A stretch of DNA of 32,429 nucleotides, taken from contig CALVQW010000016.1 of assembly GCA_944358385.1 (NCBI GenBank), positions 1-32,429 of the forward strand, in the 5' to 3' direction. Both the position numbers and the translations under genes were made by a program. Origin of the DNA: an uncultured Clostridia bacterium (GTDB taxonomy: Bacteria > Bacillota > Clostridia > Christensenellales > CAG-917). Under the pieces are notes generated by a model. The model saw only the letters and a program-made list of their open reading frames with translations, ran no database searches and was not told where the DNA came from. Shown here one piece after another: positions 8,284 to 14,175 of the stretch (its first letter is position 1; each line of letters begins with the position of its first letter).

Positions 8284-8862
8284 TTACTGCTCTCTGAACA
8301 CGATGGTCCCGTCGTCGGACATCTGCTCGATGATGGCGAGGGACTTCACGTCATAACCCTCGGCGCGGAGACCGTCTCCCCCGCCCTGGTAGCCCTTCTC
8401 GATCGCCGCCGCGCACCCGACCAGCGTCGCGCCCGCCTGATGCACCAGCGAGATAAGTCCTCTAAGTGCCTCTCCGTGCGCGAGAAAATCGTCGATGATG
8501 AGCACCCTGTCTTCTGCGCGGAGATACTGCTTCTCCACAAAGACGGTGTTGACGTTGCCGTGAGTGTAGCTCTTCACCTCTGCGGTGTAGCAATCGGAAG
8601 ATATGTTGGAAGTCTTGGATTTCTTAGCAAAAAGCACCGGGGCGTGGAAGTGTCTTGCCGCATAGCAAGCGATCGCAATGCCCGATGCTTCGATGGTCAT
8701 GAGTTTGGTGACGTTCTTATCCCCGAAAAGCGCATGGATCTCCTTTCCGATCTCCTCAAGAAGGCTGTCATCGACAAGATGATTGAGAAAGCCGCCCACT
8801 TTGAGCACCTCACCGGGAAACACCTTTCCGTCGGCAAGGATGCGATCCTCCAGAAGTTTCAT
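8284..8862 (-). CDS. xpt: xanthine phosphoribosyltransferase
   Basis: Purine salvage enzyme converting xanthine and PRPP to XMP in the cytoplasm. The 192-residue product starts MKLLEDRILADGKVFPGEVL, nearly the textbook Xpt N-terminus, and has the PRPP-binding loop VLIIDDFLAHGEALRGL and the EKGYQGGG segment near the C-terminus. The start at 8862 is chosen because it has GGGGAG at proper spacing and fits the family; an upstream ATG at 8886 would add 8 unlikely residues. As first gene before the nucleoside transporter, it suggests the whole unit serves purine uptake and salvage. I looked for a purine riboswitch in the leader and did not find the conserved loop sequences. Confidence 0.95.
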   Translation of the reverse strand: MKLLEDRILADGKVFPGEVLKVGGFLNHLVDDSLLEEIGKEIHALFGDKNVTKLMTIEASGIAIACYAARHFHAPVLFAKKSKTSNISSDCYTAEVKSYTHGNVNTVFVEKQYLRAEDRVLIIDDFLAHGEALRGLISLVHQAGATLVGCAAAIEKGYQGGGDGLRAEGYDVKSLAIIEQMSDDGTIVFREQ

Positions 8863-8932
8863 CCTCGCTCCCCGGACGACGCACACCTAATAATACGTAT
8901 ACGCGCGCGCCCGCCCTTAAAAGAATAAACTA

Positions 8933-8938
8933 ATTATA
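8933..8938 (-). promoter_or_regulatory. possible -10 box for xpt
   Basis: A perfect minus-strand TATAAT lies about 70 bases before xpt. The matching -35 position reads TTCGGG, which is poor, so the promoter is only tentative. Confidence 0.3.
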
Positions 8939-8994
8939 AAGTTTAACACCCCCGCCCCGAACTAATAGCCCCATGGTGCTACAACATAATTCCC

Positions 8995-9016
8995 CATATT
9001 TCGCCCGCGAAATATG
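8995..9016. repeat. short perfect palindrome upstream of xpt
   Basis: CATATTTCGC and its reverse complement form a 10-bp stem with a 2-base loop, immediately left of repeat copy A. There is no adjacent T-run on either strand, so it is not an obvious terminator. Confidence 0.5.
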
Positions 9017-9020
9017 CGCC

Positions 9021-9180
9021 CATTCGGAGACGGTTTAACGCACACTTTGATAGAGCGCGTTTGAACACGACGTATACTCGTTCGGAGAGAAACTAACGCG
9101 TACTTATTCGGAGAAATTTAACGTACACTCCGAGCGAACGTGCTTGAGTACGATGTCTCTCTTTCGGAGACGGTTTCGGA
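9021..9180 (+). repeat. ordered tandem unit array, left part of repeat copy A
   Basis: Diverged units in fixed order: a partial unit, then units starting at 9039 (32 bases), 9071 (26), 9097 (25), 9122 (32) and 9154 (27). Most begin CGYAYACT; long units end GAACACGA or GAGTACGA, and short ones carry ATTCGGAGA and end TAA. The same order of lengths recurs in copy B. CTCCGA in a long unit can pair with TCGGAG in a short or last unit. Confidence 0.75.
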
Positions 9181-9446
9181 GCCGCAGGGCGGCGACTATT
9201 TGAGTGCCGAGCGCAGACGTACACCTAAGTAGTGGTAGCACTCGTGCGCGAGTGCCGAATTCCTCCGCCCGTGCCGGGTTTTCGGTGAGTGCAGTTATCC
9301 GCTTAGTTATGTGAGTGCGAGATATAAACTTTTGTAGAGATGTATCGTTAGTCCCGCAAGATGCGAGGAGTGAAGCCTAATCGGCACGGGGGAGGAAAGC
9401 CCGAAGGGAAGGAGGGGGTATTCTCACTCCCCCGCGAGACGCACAG
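9181..9446 (+). repeat. 266-bp structured core, repeat copy A
   Basis: Near-identical to 28697-28967 (same strand) and to the reverse complement of 13527-13791. It begins with a hairpin GCCGC/GCGGC and contains a GCACTCG/CGAGTGC hairpin. A long-range helix of about 14 pairs joins CCTCC.CCCGTGCCG (about 9263-9277) to CGGCACGGGGGAGG (about 9382-9395). A GGGGG/CCCCC hairpin is near the end. No open frame is preserved as protein. It could be a structured RNA or a non-autonomous mobile element; the strand given assumes the orientation shared by A and B. Confidence 0.85.
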
Positions 9447-9466
9447 TTTGTTTTTAGTAAGTTTTA

Positions 9467-9494
9467 AAACAAAACCCCTGTCAAGAGGCAGGGG
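9467..9494 (-). terminator. terminator of the aldolase-kinase operon
   Basis: Minus-strand hairpin CCCCTG/CAGGGG with an 8-base loop (9475-9494), followed by TTTTGTTTT. It lies about 32 bases after the aldolase stop and is part of the element half described at 9498-9529. A weaker version of the same hairpin is present in copy B. Confidence 0.75.
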
Positions 9495-9497
9495 CTT

Positions 9498-9529
9498 TGA
9501 CGCAGTATCACGCAAAATAGTGCCGTCAG
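9498..9529. repeat. right half of a MITE-like hairpin element, fused to copy A
   Basis: TGACGCAGTATCACGC then AAAATAGTGCCGTCAG matches the right end of the complete elements at 13911-14034 and 14051-14175. The matching left end is absent; the core repeat occupies its place. The terminal TCAG contains the aldolase stop codon (9526-9528). Confidence 0.7.
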
Positions 9530-10773
9530 CTCTCGAGGTAGGCGCGACAGGCGTCCTCTAAAGCCCGGCATATCCCAAACGCCTCGTCCATATCTTTGCC
9601 GCGGACGACAATGCCGTGGCTGGCGATGATGCAGGCGGGAGCGTCGCCGATGGCGGCGGCAACGTTCTTGACGAGCCAGGGAGTGCCGGAAGGGGCGAAC
9701 TTGCTGACAGGGATGGTGCTGCCGAGGATGTCACGGTACTCTTCCGGCACTTCGAGGGGTTGCCTCATCGCGGCGAGGATGGAGCCGTAGAAGGGGTGGG
9801 TGTGTACGGTGACTTTGCTTTCGGGGTGCATCTTGAGGATGGCGGCGTGGACGCCCTTTTCGCTGGTGGGCTTGTTGGAGCCGCGCCATTCCATGCTCTC
9901 CATATCCACGATCGCCATCTGCTCGGGCTTGAGCATGACGTAATCGAGGGCGGAGGGAGTCGCCATCATCTCCTTGTCGTTGAGACGGACGGCGATGTTG
10001 CCCCAAGTGCCCTGCACGAGGTTCTCTTCGAGGAGCTTGACGCCCGCGTCCTTTATCTCCTGTGCGACGGCGCGCAGCTCGTCGGTGTCGATGGCGGAAG
10101 GCTTTTCGGCGGTATCCACCTCTTTGCCCTCCTCCGCAGCCTTCTGGGAGGTCTGGTTCTTCTTGCTGTATTTGAGCTTGTAGACCATATGCTCCAGCCA
10201 AGCTTCGAAGGCGTTGAGATGTTTAGCACCGCCCTTCTTCTCGGCGAGGAGATAGCCGTTGCATGCTTTGTCCAGCACGAGGGTGCAGGTGTAGACCTCG
10301 GCAAGAGTACGTCCGGTGACCACCGCGCCCGCCTCGGGAAGGAAACAGGCATTGCGCGCGCCGGAGATGGCACCCACCACTTCCGCCGCCGTATTCTGCT
10401 TGGTGGCACGCACGCTCACGCCGTTGATCTGCGCGGAGTCCTCCAAAATGGGAGGGAGCGTCATCTTTTTGGCGGAGAATTCGAGGATGCTCTTGCTGTC
10501 CACGATGGCAGCCGCACCGTCGTCCTGTTTAGCTTTGAGGGCGCAGATGAGCAGCACCGCCGCCGCGCGGAAGTTGCCTTCCAGCTCCTCGACGGACTTA
10601 TCGGTGACATAGGCGATCTTGTCCTCGGCAAGTTCCTTGAAATCGGCGTCTGGGGTGGTGATGTAGATCCCGTCGTCCGCTTTGACTGCGATGTAGCCGC
10701 ACTCGATGTAGCCGTCGCCCGCAAGCATGGCGGCATATTTCTTCATGTTCTCGTAAACTTGTTCGTTCATCAT
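9526..10773 (-). CDS. tandem class II aldolase/adducin-family protein
   Basis: Two class II aldolase folds in one 415-residue chain. The C-terminal half (about 230-415) is complete: GTWGNIAVR, ATPSALDYVML, SEKGVHAAI with the catalytic Glu (about 305), VHTHPFYG giving two zinc-binding His (324, 326) and ASHGIVV with the third (386). This is the zinc site of fuculose-phosphate aldolases and ribulose-5-phosphate 4-epimerases. The N-terminal half resembles the fold (ISGARNACFLPEAGAVVTG parallels the HG.VV.G strand) but lacks all the zinc histidines, so it is probably non-catalytic. A charged linker separates the halves. The ATG overlaps the kinase stop (ATGA); the pair likely phosphorylates and then cleaves or epimerises a keto-sugar. 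The stop codon is inside a repeat element. Confidence 0.85.
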   Translation of the reverse strand: MMNEQVYENMKKYAAMLAGDGYIECGYIAVKADDGIYITTPDADFKELAEDKIAYVTDKSVEELEGNFRAAAVLLICALKAKQDDGAAAIVDSKSILEFSAKKMTLPPILEDSAQINGVSVRATKQNTAAEVVGAISGARNACFLPEAGAVVTGRTLAEVYTCTLVLDKACNGYLLAEKKGGAKHLNAFEAWLEHMVYKLKYSKKNQTSQKAAEEGKEVDTAEKPSAIDTDELRAVAQEIKDAGVKLLEENLVQGTWGNIAVRLNDKEMMATPSALDYVMLKPEQMAIVDMESMEWRGSNKPTSEKGVHAAILKMHPESKVTVHTHPFYGSILAAMRQPLEVPEEYRDILGSTIPVSKFAPSGTPWLVKNVAAAIGDAPACIIASHGIVVRGKDMDEAFGICRALEDACRAYLES

Positions 10774-12305
10774 TTTTCAATGCCCTCGAATCTTCTGGAA
10801 TTTGCTTTGATATAAGGTCTCCTGAGAGCCGCATAAAGCGTCTTGTAATCGGAGAACAGCTTGTCATAGATGGCTTTGTTGGCGGGATCGGGTTTGTAGG
10901 TCGTCTCGATCTGCACGAAATTCTTTGCCGCGGAAAAGTCCTTCAGCTCGCCCAGACCGATGAGCGCGATGATCGCGCTGCCCAGCGCGCCCGCGTTTCT
11001 CGGATTCTTGACCACGGAGAAGGTGCAGCCCGTCACGTCCGCGATGATCTGCATCCAGCCCTTGTCCAGCGCACCGCCGCCGATGATGCGGAAATTGTTG
11101 CCCTCGATGCGGTAGTCCTTGCGATAGTTGTCCAGGATCCAGCGCAGGTTGTACGCGATGCCCTCGTAGACCGCACGCATGAGATGTTCGCGGGTGTGCG
11201 TGGGATTGATGTTGAAAAGCGTCGCACGCGTCGTCGTGCTGCTGACGGGACACCTCTCACCCAGCATCCACGGGGTGCAGATGAGGTGGTCGGAGCCTGC
11301 GGGGACGTTGTGGATGACGCTGTCCATATACTCGTAGATGCCGTCGCCAAGCTCCTCTTTCTCGTGCTTGAAGAACTGATCGCAGATCCACTGTATATTG
11401 CTGCCCGCAGCCTCGGTGATGCCCGCGATGAGGTTCATTTCGGGATCGGCGGACTGGATCGCCGCCGCGCCGTGCATGAATTTGCTTGCTGTCTTGGAGG
11501 GGAAAGCCACCCACGCGGAAGTGCCGAGATAGATGTGCACTTCGCCCTCGCCGCACATGCCGCTGCCCACGACCGCGGACTGAACGTCGTCACAGCCGCC
11601 GAACACGGGAGTGCCTGCGACAAGCCCCGTCTCCTCCGCGGCTTTGGCGGTGAGACCTTTGCCTATCTTGTCCGTACTCTTACAAAGAGGAGGCAGACGC
11701 TTCATATCCACGCCTATGAGCGGGAACGCGCTCATCCAGCTCTTCTTCTTGAGATCGAGACCGTAAGAGGACGCACCGGAAAGCTCGGCATACATCTCGC
11801 CCGTGCATTTGAATTTGAGCCAGCCGTTGACGTCGAGGAAATACTTGGTCTTGGCGTAGACTTCTGGACGTTTCTCCTTCACCCACGCCATCTTCGCCAC
11901 GCAGTCCTTGCCCATGATGGGAGTGCCGACGATCATGGTGAACACCTTGGTGCCGCCCAGGCGGTTCATGATCTTCTGCGCCTGCTCTTCCGCTCTGCCG
12001 TCCACCCAGGTGATGTTGTTCATCAGATTGTTGCCCTTCTCGTCCACGGGGATGACGCCCTGCGCCTGCGTGGAAAAGACGATGCCTTTGACGTCCTCGG
12101 GCTTGATGCCCGCCTTCTCGACCACCGCCTTGGAGGTGATGCACACCGCCTTCCAATAGTCGTTGGGATCCTGCTCCACATGGGCGGGAGCGGGATAGAA
12201 TGTCGGATAGGGTTCCGCCACGGTAGCGACGATGTTGCCGTTGAAGTCGACCAGCACAGCCTTGTCCGAGCTGGTGCCGATGTCATGAGAAATGATGTAC
12301 TTCAT
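10770..12305 (-). CDS. FGGY-family carbohydrate kinase
   Basis: ATP-dependent kinase for a pentulose or 6-deoxyhexulose, of the xylulokinase/fuculokinase group. The 511-residue product has both FGGY halves: N-terminal phosphate loop HDIGTSSDKAVLVD, ITWVDGRAEEQA, the domain-joining GCDDVQSAVVGSG, the YLGTSAWV phosphate-2 segment, and C-terminal IIGGGALDKGWMQIIADVTG followed by NAGALGSAIIA. The substrate cannot be read from sequence; the co-translated class II aldolase suggests a ketose whose phosphate is then split or epimerised. GAGGGGAG lies 4 bases before the ATG, and a good promoter is at 12390-12418. It could also be read as LsrK-like, but no lsr transport genes are present. Confidence 0.92.
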   Translation of the reverse strand: MKYIISHDIGTSSDKAVLVDFNGNIVATVAEPYPTFYPAPAHVEQDPNDYWKAVCITSKAVVEKAGIKPEDVKGIVFSTQAQGVIPVDEKGNNLMNNITWVDGRAEEQAQKIMNRLGGTKVFTMIVGTPIMGKDCVAKMAWVKEKRPEVYAKTKYFLDVNGWLKFKCTGEMYAELSGASSYGLDLKKKSWMSAFPLIGVDMKRLPPLCKSTDKIGKGLTAKAAEETGLVAGTPVFGGCDDVQSAVVGSGMCGEGEVHIYLGTSAWVAFPSKTASKFMHGAAAIQSADPEMNLIAGITEAAGSNIQWICDQFFKHEKEELGDGIYEYMDSVIHNVPAGSDHLICTPWMLGERCPVSSTTTRATLFNINPTHTREHLMRAVYEGIAYNLRWILDNYRKDYRIEGNNFRIIGGGALDKGWMQIIADVTGCTFSVVKNPRNAGALGSAIIALIGLGELKDFSAAKNFVQIETTYKPDPANKAIYDKLFSDYKTLYAALRRPYIKANSRRFEGIEK

Positions 12306-12389
12306 ATGTCTCCCCTCAGATTATTTATGCCTGCCGCCCTCCACGCCGGAAACCGCGCGAAACAAAGCGTGATGCACATATACGCCTAT

Positions 12390-12418
12390 ATTTTATACAA
12401 AAAAACTGTTTAGGTCAA
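12390..12418 (-). promoter_or_regulatory. promoter of the kinase-aldolase operon
   Basis: Minus-strand TTGACC (12413-12418) and TAAAAT (12390-12395) are spaced 17 bases apart. Just upstream of the -35 box, GCGCA/TGCGC half-sites 5 bases apart (12427-12441) could be an operator; no regulator gene is in view. The leader is about 80 bases. Confidence 0.72.
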
Positions 12419-12550
12419 CACACGCGCGCACATTATGCGCACAATTTCACCAACTTTTGCCCTCGCGCACGCCGACAGCCCTCATCAACGCCGAAAACAC
12501 CCCGAAAGCCGGAGCACCGATCGGCGTCATTCATTTAATTGAAGATGACA

Positions 12551-12579
12551 TTGTACAAATCGGCGTTTCGTACTACAAT
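12551..12579 (+). promoter_or_regulatory. possible promoter of the CPCC gene
   Basis: TACAAT (12574-12579) lies 17 bases after TTGTAC (12551-12556). The -10 is good and the -35 is weak. The rest of the 320-base gap between the kinase and CPCC genes shows no gene. Confidence 0.45.
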
Positions 12580-12628
12580 AAAGGGAGAAACGCAGCAAGG
12601 TTGCGCCGAGCATAAAAAGGAGAAAATC

Positions 12629-13090
12629 ATGCCAAACGAGGTCAAAGAAGAACTCGTTCCATGCGAGGTGTGCGGCCATCTCGTGCTGAGAAACGAAAGA
12701 GGCTTTTATCACGATTGTCCGAATTGCGGTTGGCGGCGAGGTTGCGATAACTCCGCAATGGAAAAGCAACTGCATATAAGTTATCCCATGGTCGTTTCGC
12801 TCTCGCACGCAAAAAAACAATACAGGCAAGGAGTGCCGTTCAAGGCAGATCTTGATGAGTTTATACGAGCACTGCTCTTTTACGGTGAAATGCAATTCGA
12901 TCACAAAAATGCGACATATTGCGTGATCGCCTACCGTGATCCGAACGGTACGCTCATCAAAATCGCACTGTGCGGCGAAACTATCCGACAGGAATTCCTG
13001 TCCGCCGAAGAATTCAAAGAACGGGCGCACATAGATGGTAAAAAAATCAAAAACATCTGGGATGAAGTCAACGCCCCACGTTATATGTAA
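12629..13090 (+). CDS. cysteine-rich CPCC family protein
   Basis: A 153-residue protein starting at the ATG preceded by AAAAAGGAG; the frame is open further upstream but has no better start. The N-terminus has two CxxC knuckles, PCEVCG and DCPNCGW, separated by LVLRNERGFYH, followed by an SLSHAKKQYRQGV helix. This is the layout of the small Pfam CPCC family, probably a zinc-binding module. The remaining 85 residues (from about LDEFIRALLF) are a mixed alpha/beta segment without a recognised family. Function unknown. It is transcribed alone, divergent from the kinase operon, and its 3' side opens onto the repeat island at 13194-14175. Confidence 0.75.
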   Translation: MPNEVKEELVPCEVCGHLVLRNERGFYHDCPNCGWRRGCDNSAMEKQLHISYPMVVSLSHAKKQYRQGVPFKADLDEFIRALLFYGEMQFDHKNATYCVIAYRDPNGTLIKIALCGETIRQEFLSAEEFKERAHIDGKKIKNIWDEVNAPRYM

Positions 13091-13193
13091 CGTCCCCGCG
13101 TTCGTCGCACTCAAGCACGCTCTATCATGCTGCTCGTCACAAGGATGCCCACCCGCCCGCCCATTGCGAGGGTGGCACACCACCGCGCTCCCC

Positions 13194-13215
13194 GTGGGGG
13201 AATCAATTCCCCCAC
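13194..13215. repeat. perfect palindrome
   Basis: GTGGGGGAAT and its reverse complement, 10-bp arms with a CA loop. First of a run of palindromes downstream of the CPCC gene; a smaller GGTGG/CCACC hairpin is just to its left. No T-run on either strand. Confidence 0.6.
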
Positions 13216-13256
13216 ACCCCTGCACTGTTGCTTTATTTCTTTCCCATACACTGGTT

Positions 13257-13320
13257 TTGTCAAGGAGCAGTGCCGAAAATTTTTGGGGCTACGCACAATA
13301 AAATTTCGCGCCCTTGACAA
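13257..13320. repeat. imperfect long hairpin with TTGTCAAGG ends
   Basis: Nine-base terminal inverted repeats TTGTCAAGG/CCTTGACAA enclose a second pair CGAAA(A)TTTT/AAAATTTCG. About 64 bp in all, the size and shape of a small palindromic repeat element. Confidence 0.55.
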
Positions 13321-13346
13321 CGACGGAAACTACATAATAAACACAC

Positions 13347-13372
13347 GCGCAGAGCGGTCTCCCGCTCTGCGC
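13347..13372. repeat. GC-rich 11-bp hairpin
   Basis: GCGCAGAGCGG/CCGCTCTGCGC with a TCTC loop. No U-tract follows on either strand, so a role as terminator is uncertain. Confidence 0.5.
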
Positions 13373-13411
13373 CTTAGTTGTTACACCCTCCGCCGACACT
13401 CGGCGAACACC

Positions 13412-13489
13412 GCGATTTAACAATTGGGGACGGGGCAAAATTGTTAAATTTTCTTAACATTTCTGCCCCGTCCCCAATTGTTAAATCGC
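13412..13489. repeat. 25-bp perfect inverted repeat containing GGGGACGGGG
   Basis: Arms 13412-13436 and 13465-13489 are exact reverse complements (GCGATTTAACAATTGGGG...), with a 28-base loop that itself holds a TGTTAA/TTAACA hairpin. The AATTGGGGACGGGG wording recalls palindromic repeats mobilised by REP-associated Y1 transposases in many anaerobes (from memory, not verified). No transposase is present. Confidence 0.75.
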
Positions 13490-13526
13490 CTCCGCGTTCA
13501 TCGCGCTCCAGCACACTTAGAATAGG

Positions 13527-13791
13527 CTGTACGTCTCGCGGGGGAGTTAGAAACCCCCTCCTTCCCTTCGGGCTTTCCTCCCCCGTGCCGATTGGAGTCC
13601 ACTCCTCGCATCTTGCGGGACTGACTGAACATCTCTACAGGATTTTATTTCTCGCACTCACATAACTAAGCGGATGACTGCACTCGCTGAATACCCGGCA
13701 CGGGAGGAGGAATTCGGCACTCGGGCACAAGTTCTACCTCTACTTAGTTGTACGTTAGCCCTCGGCACTCAAATAGTCGCCGCCCTGCGGC
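13527..13791 (-). repeat. 266-bp structured core, repeat copy C (inverted)
   Basis: The reverse complement reproduces cores A and B almost base for base from the GCCGC/GCGGC hairpin to the final GACGTACAG. Differences include AGGGCTAACG for AGCGCAGACG and, about 35 bases on, TGCCCGAG for TGCGCGAG, a compensatory pair. The last hairpin keeps C5 rather than the C10 of copy B. After the core, similarity to A/B fades within about 15 bases (TATTCTAAGT). Confidence 0.85.
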
Positions 13792-13854
13792 TCCGATTCC
13801 GTCTCCGAAAAAGTGTTCGTCGGGTTCAGGCGCGCTCGATCAAACGCCTGTTCA
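13792..13854 (-). repeat. remnant of the tandem unit array next to copy C
   Basis: On the minus strand, before the core, the last unit (TTTTTCGGAGACGGAATCGG) is present, preceded by a long-unit-like piece (GAGCGCGCCTGAACCCGACG). The remaining units seen in A and B are missing. Confidence 0.6.
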
Positions 13855-13871
13855 TTGACGCCGATATTCGG
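13855..13871. repeat. isolated left end of a MITE-like element
   Basis: TTGACGCCGATATTCGG matches the left end of the complete element at 14051 with two differences. No right half follows; a T7 run and then the complete element at 13911 come next. Probably a remnant. Confidence 0.45.
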
Positions 13872-13910
13872 CTGCAGAGCGCAAAAGCACCCCGTTTTTT
13901 TACGTATACG

Positions 13911-14034
13911 CTGAGGACAATATTCGGATGAAGAACAAGGAAGAGCCGCGTCTCCGGGCGCGCAGTGTACTCCTTGTACATAAGCGGTCGGGGGCGCGGC
14001 TCTGACGCAGTTATTCGCCGAATAGTGCCGTCAG
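13911..14034. repeat. MITE-like hairpin element, copy 1 (124 bp)
   Basis: Starts CTGAGGACAATATTCGG and ends with an inverted copy, CCGAATAGTGCCGTCAG (14 of 17 paired). Inside are a GGATGAAGAACAAGG left segment and GACGCAGTTATTCG right segment shared with copy 2, then a private stem AGAGCCGCG/CGCGGCTCT (13942-14003) and a TGTAC/GTACA apical hairpin. The whole unit can fold as one long hairpin. No target duplication is evident. Confidence 0.75.
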
Positions 14035-14050
14035 AAATTTAACGGAAAGA

Positions 14051-14175
14051 CTGACGCCGATATTTGGATGAAGAACAAGGAAAAGGCACCCTTTTCAAGG
14101 GGCGCGTACTATGTCGTACGTAACCCGCAGGAAAGGGTGCCTTTGACGCAGTTGTTCGCCAAATAGCGGCGTCAG
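14051..14175. repeat. MITE-like hairpin element, copy 2 (125 bp), ends at a stop codon
   Basis: Terminal inverted repeats CTGACGCCGATATTTGG and CCAAATAGCGGCGTCAG match at 16 of 17 positions. GAACAA/TTGTTC and then AAAGGCACCCTTT/AAAGGGTGCCTTT (13 bp, 14082-14144) continue the stem, and CGTAC/GTACG closes the tip. On the minus strand the inner stem is followed by TTTTCC and should terminate transcription of the aminotransferase gene, whose TGA (14172-14174) lies inside the terminal TCAG. Confidence 0.8.

Noticed and set aside
8863..9020. Purine riboswitch before xpt
   Set aside because: The conserved loop and junction sequences of the purine aptamer are not present on the minus strand; only a 10-bp palindrome and a lone TATAAT are seen.
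9021..9180. Tandem units as a possible CRISPR array
   Set aside because: There is no constant repeat with unique spacers; whole units are diverged copies of two types, the same order recurs at another locus, and no cas gene is present.
9361..9561. 66-codon plus-strand frame across the end of copy A (and a related frame at 28831-29133)
   Set aside because: The frames do not correspond between copies because of length differences, no ribosome binding site is present, and they run into the 3' ends of convergent genes.
13674..13931. Open frame antisense to the core beginning MTALAEYPAREEEF, with a similar frame in copy B
   Set aside because: The frame is open in all three copies for about 45 codons, but copy A lacks the start codon, most substitutions between copies change the amino acid, the frames end differently, and RNA-like helices explain the conservation better.
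14051..14175. Hairpin elements as integron attC sites
   Set aside because: Position after a stop codon and long imperfect palindromes fit, but the GTTRRRY/RYYYAAC core sites are missing, the ends are CTGA/TCAG, and no integrase gene is seen.
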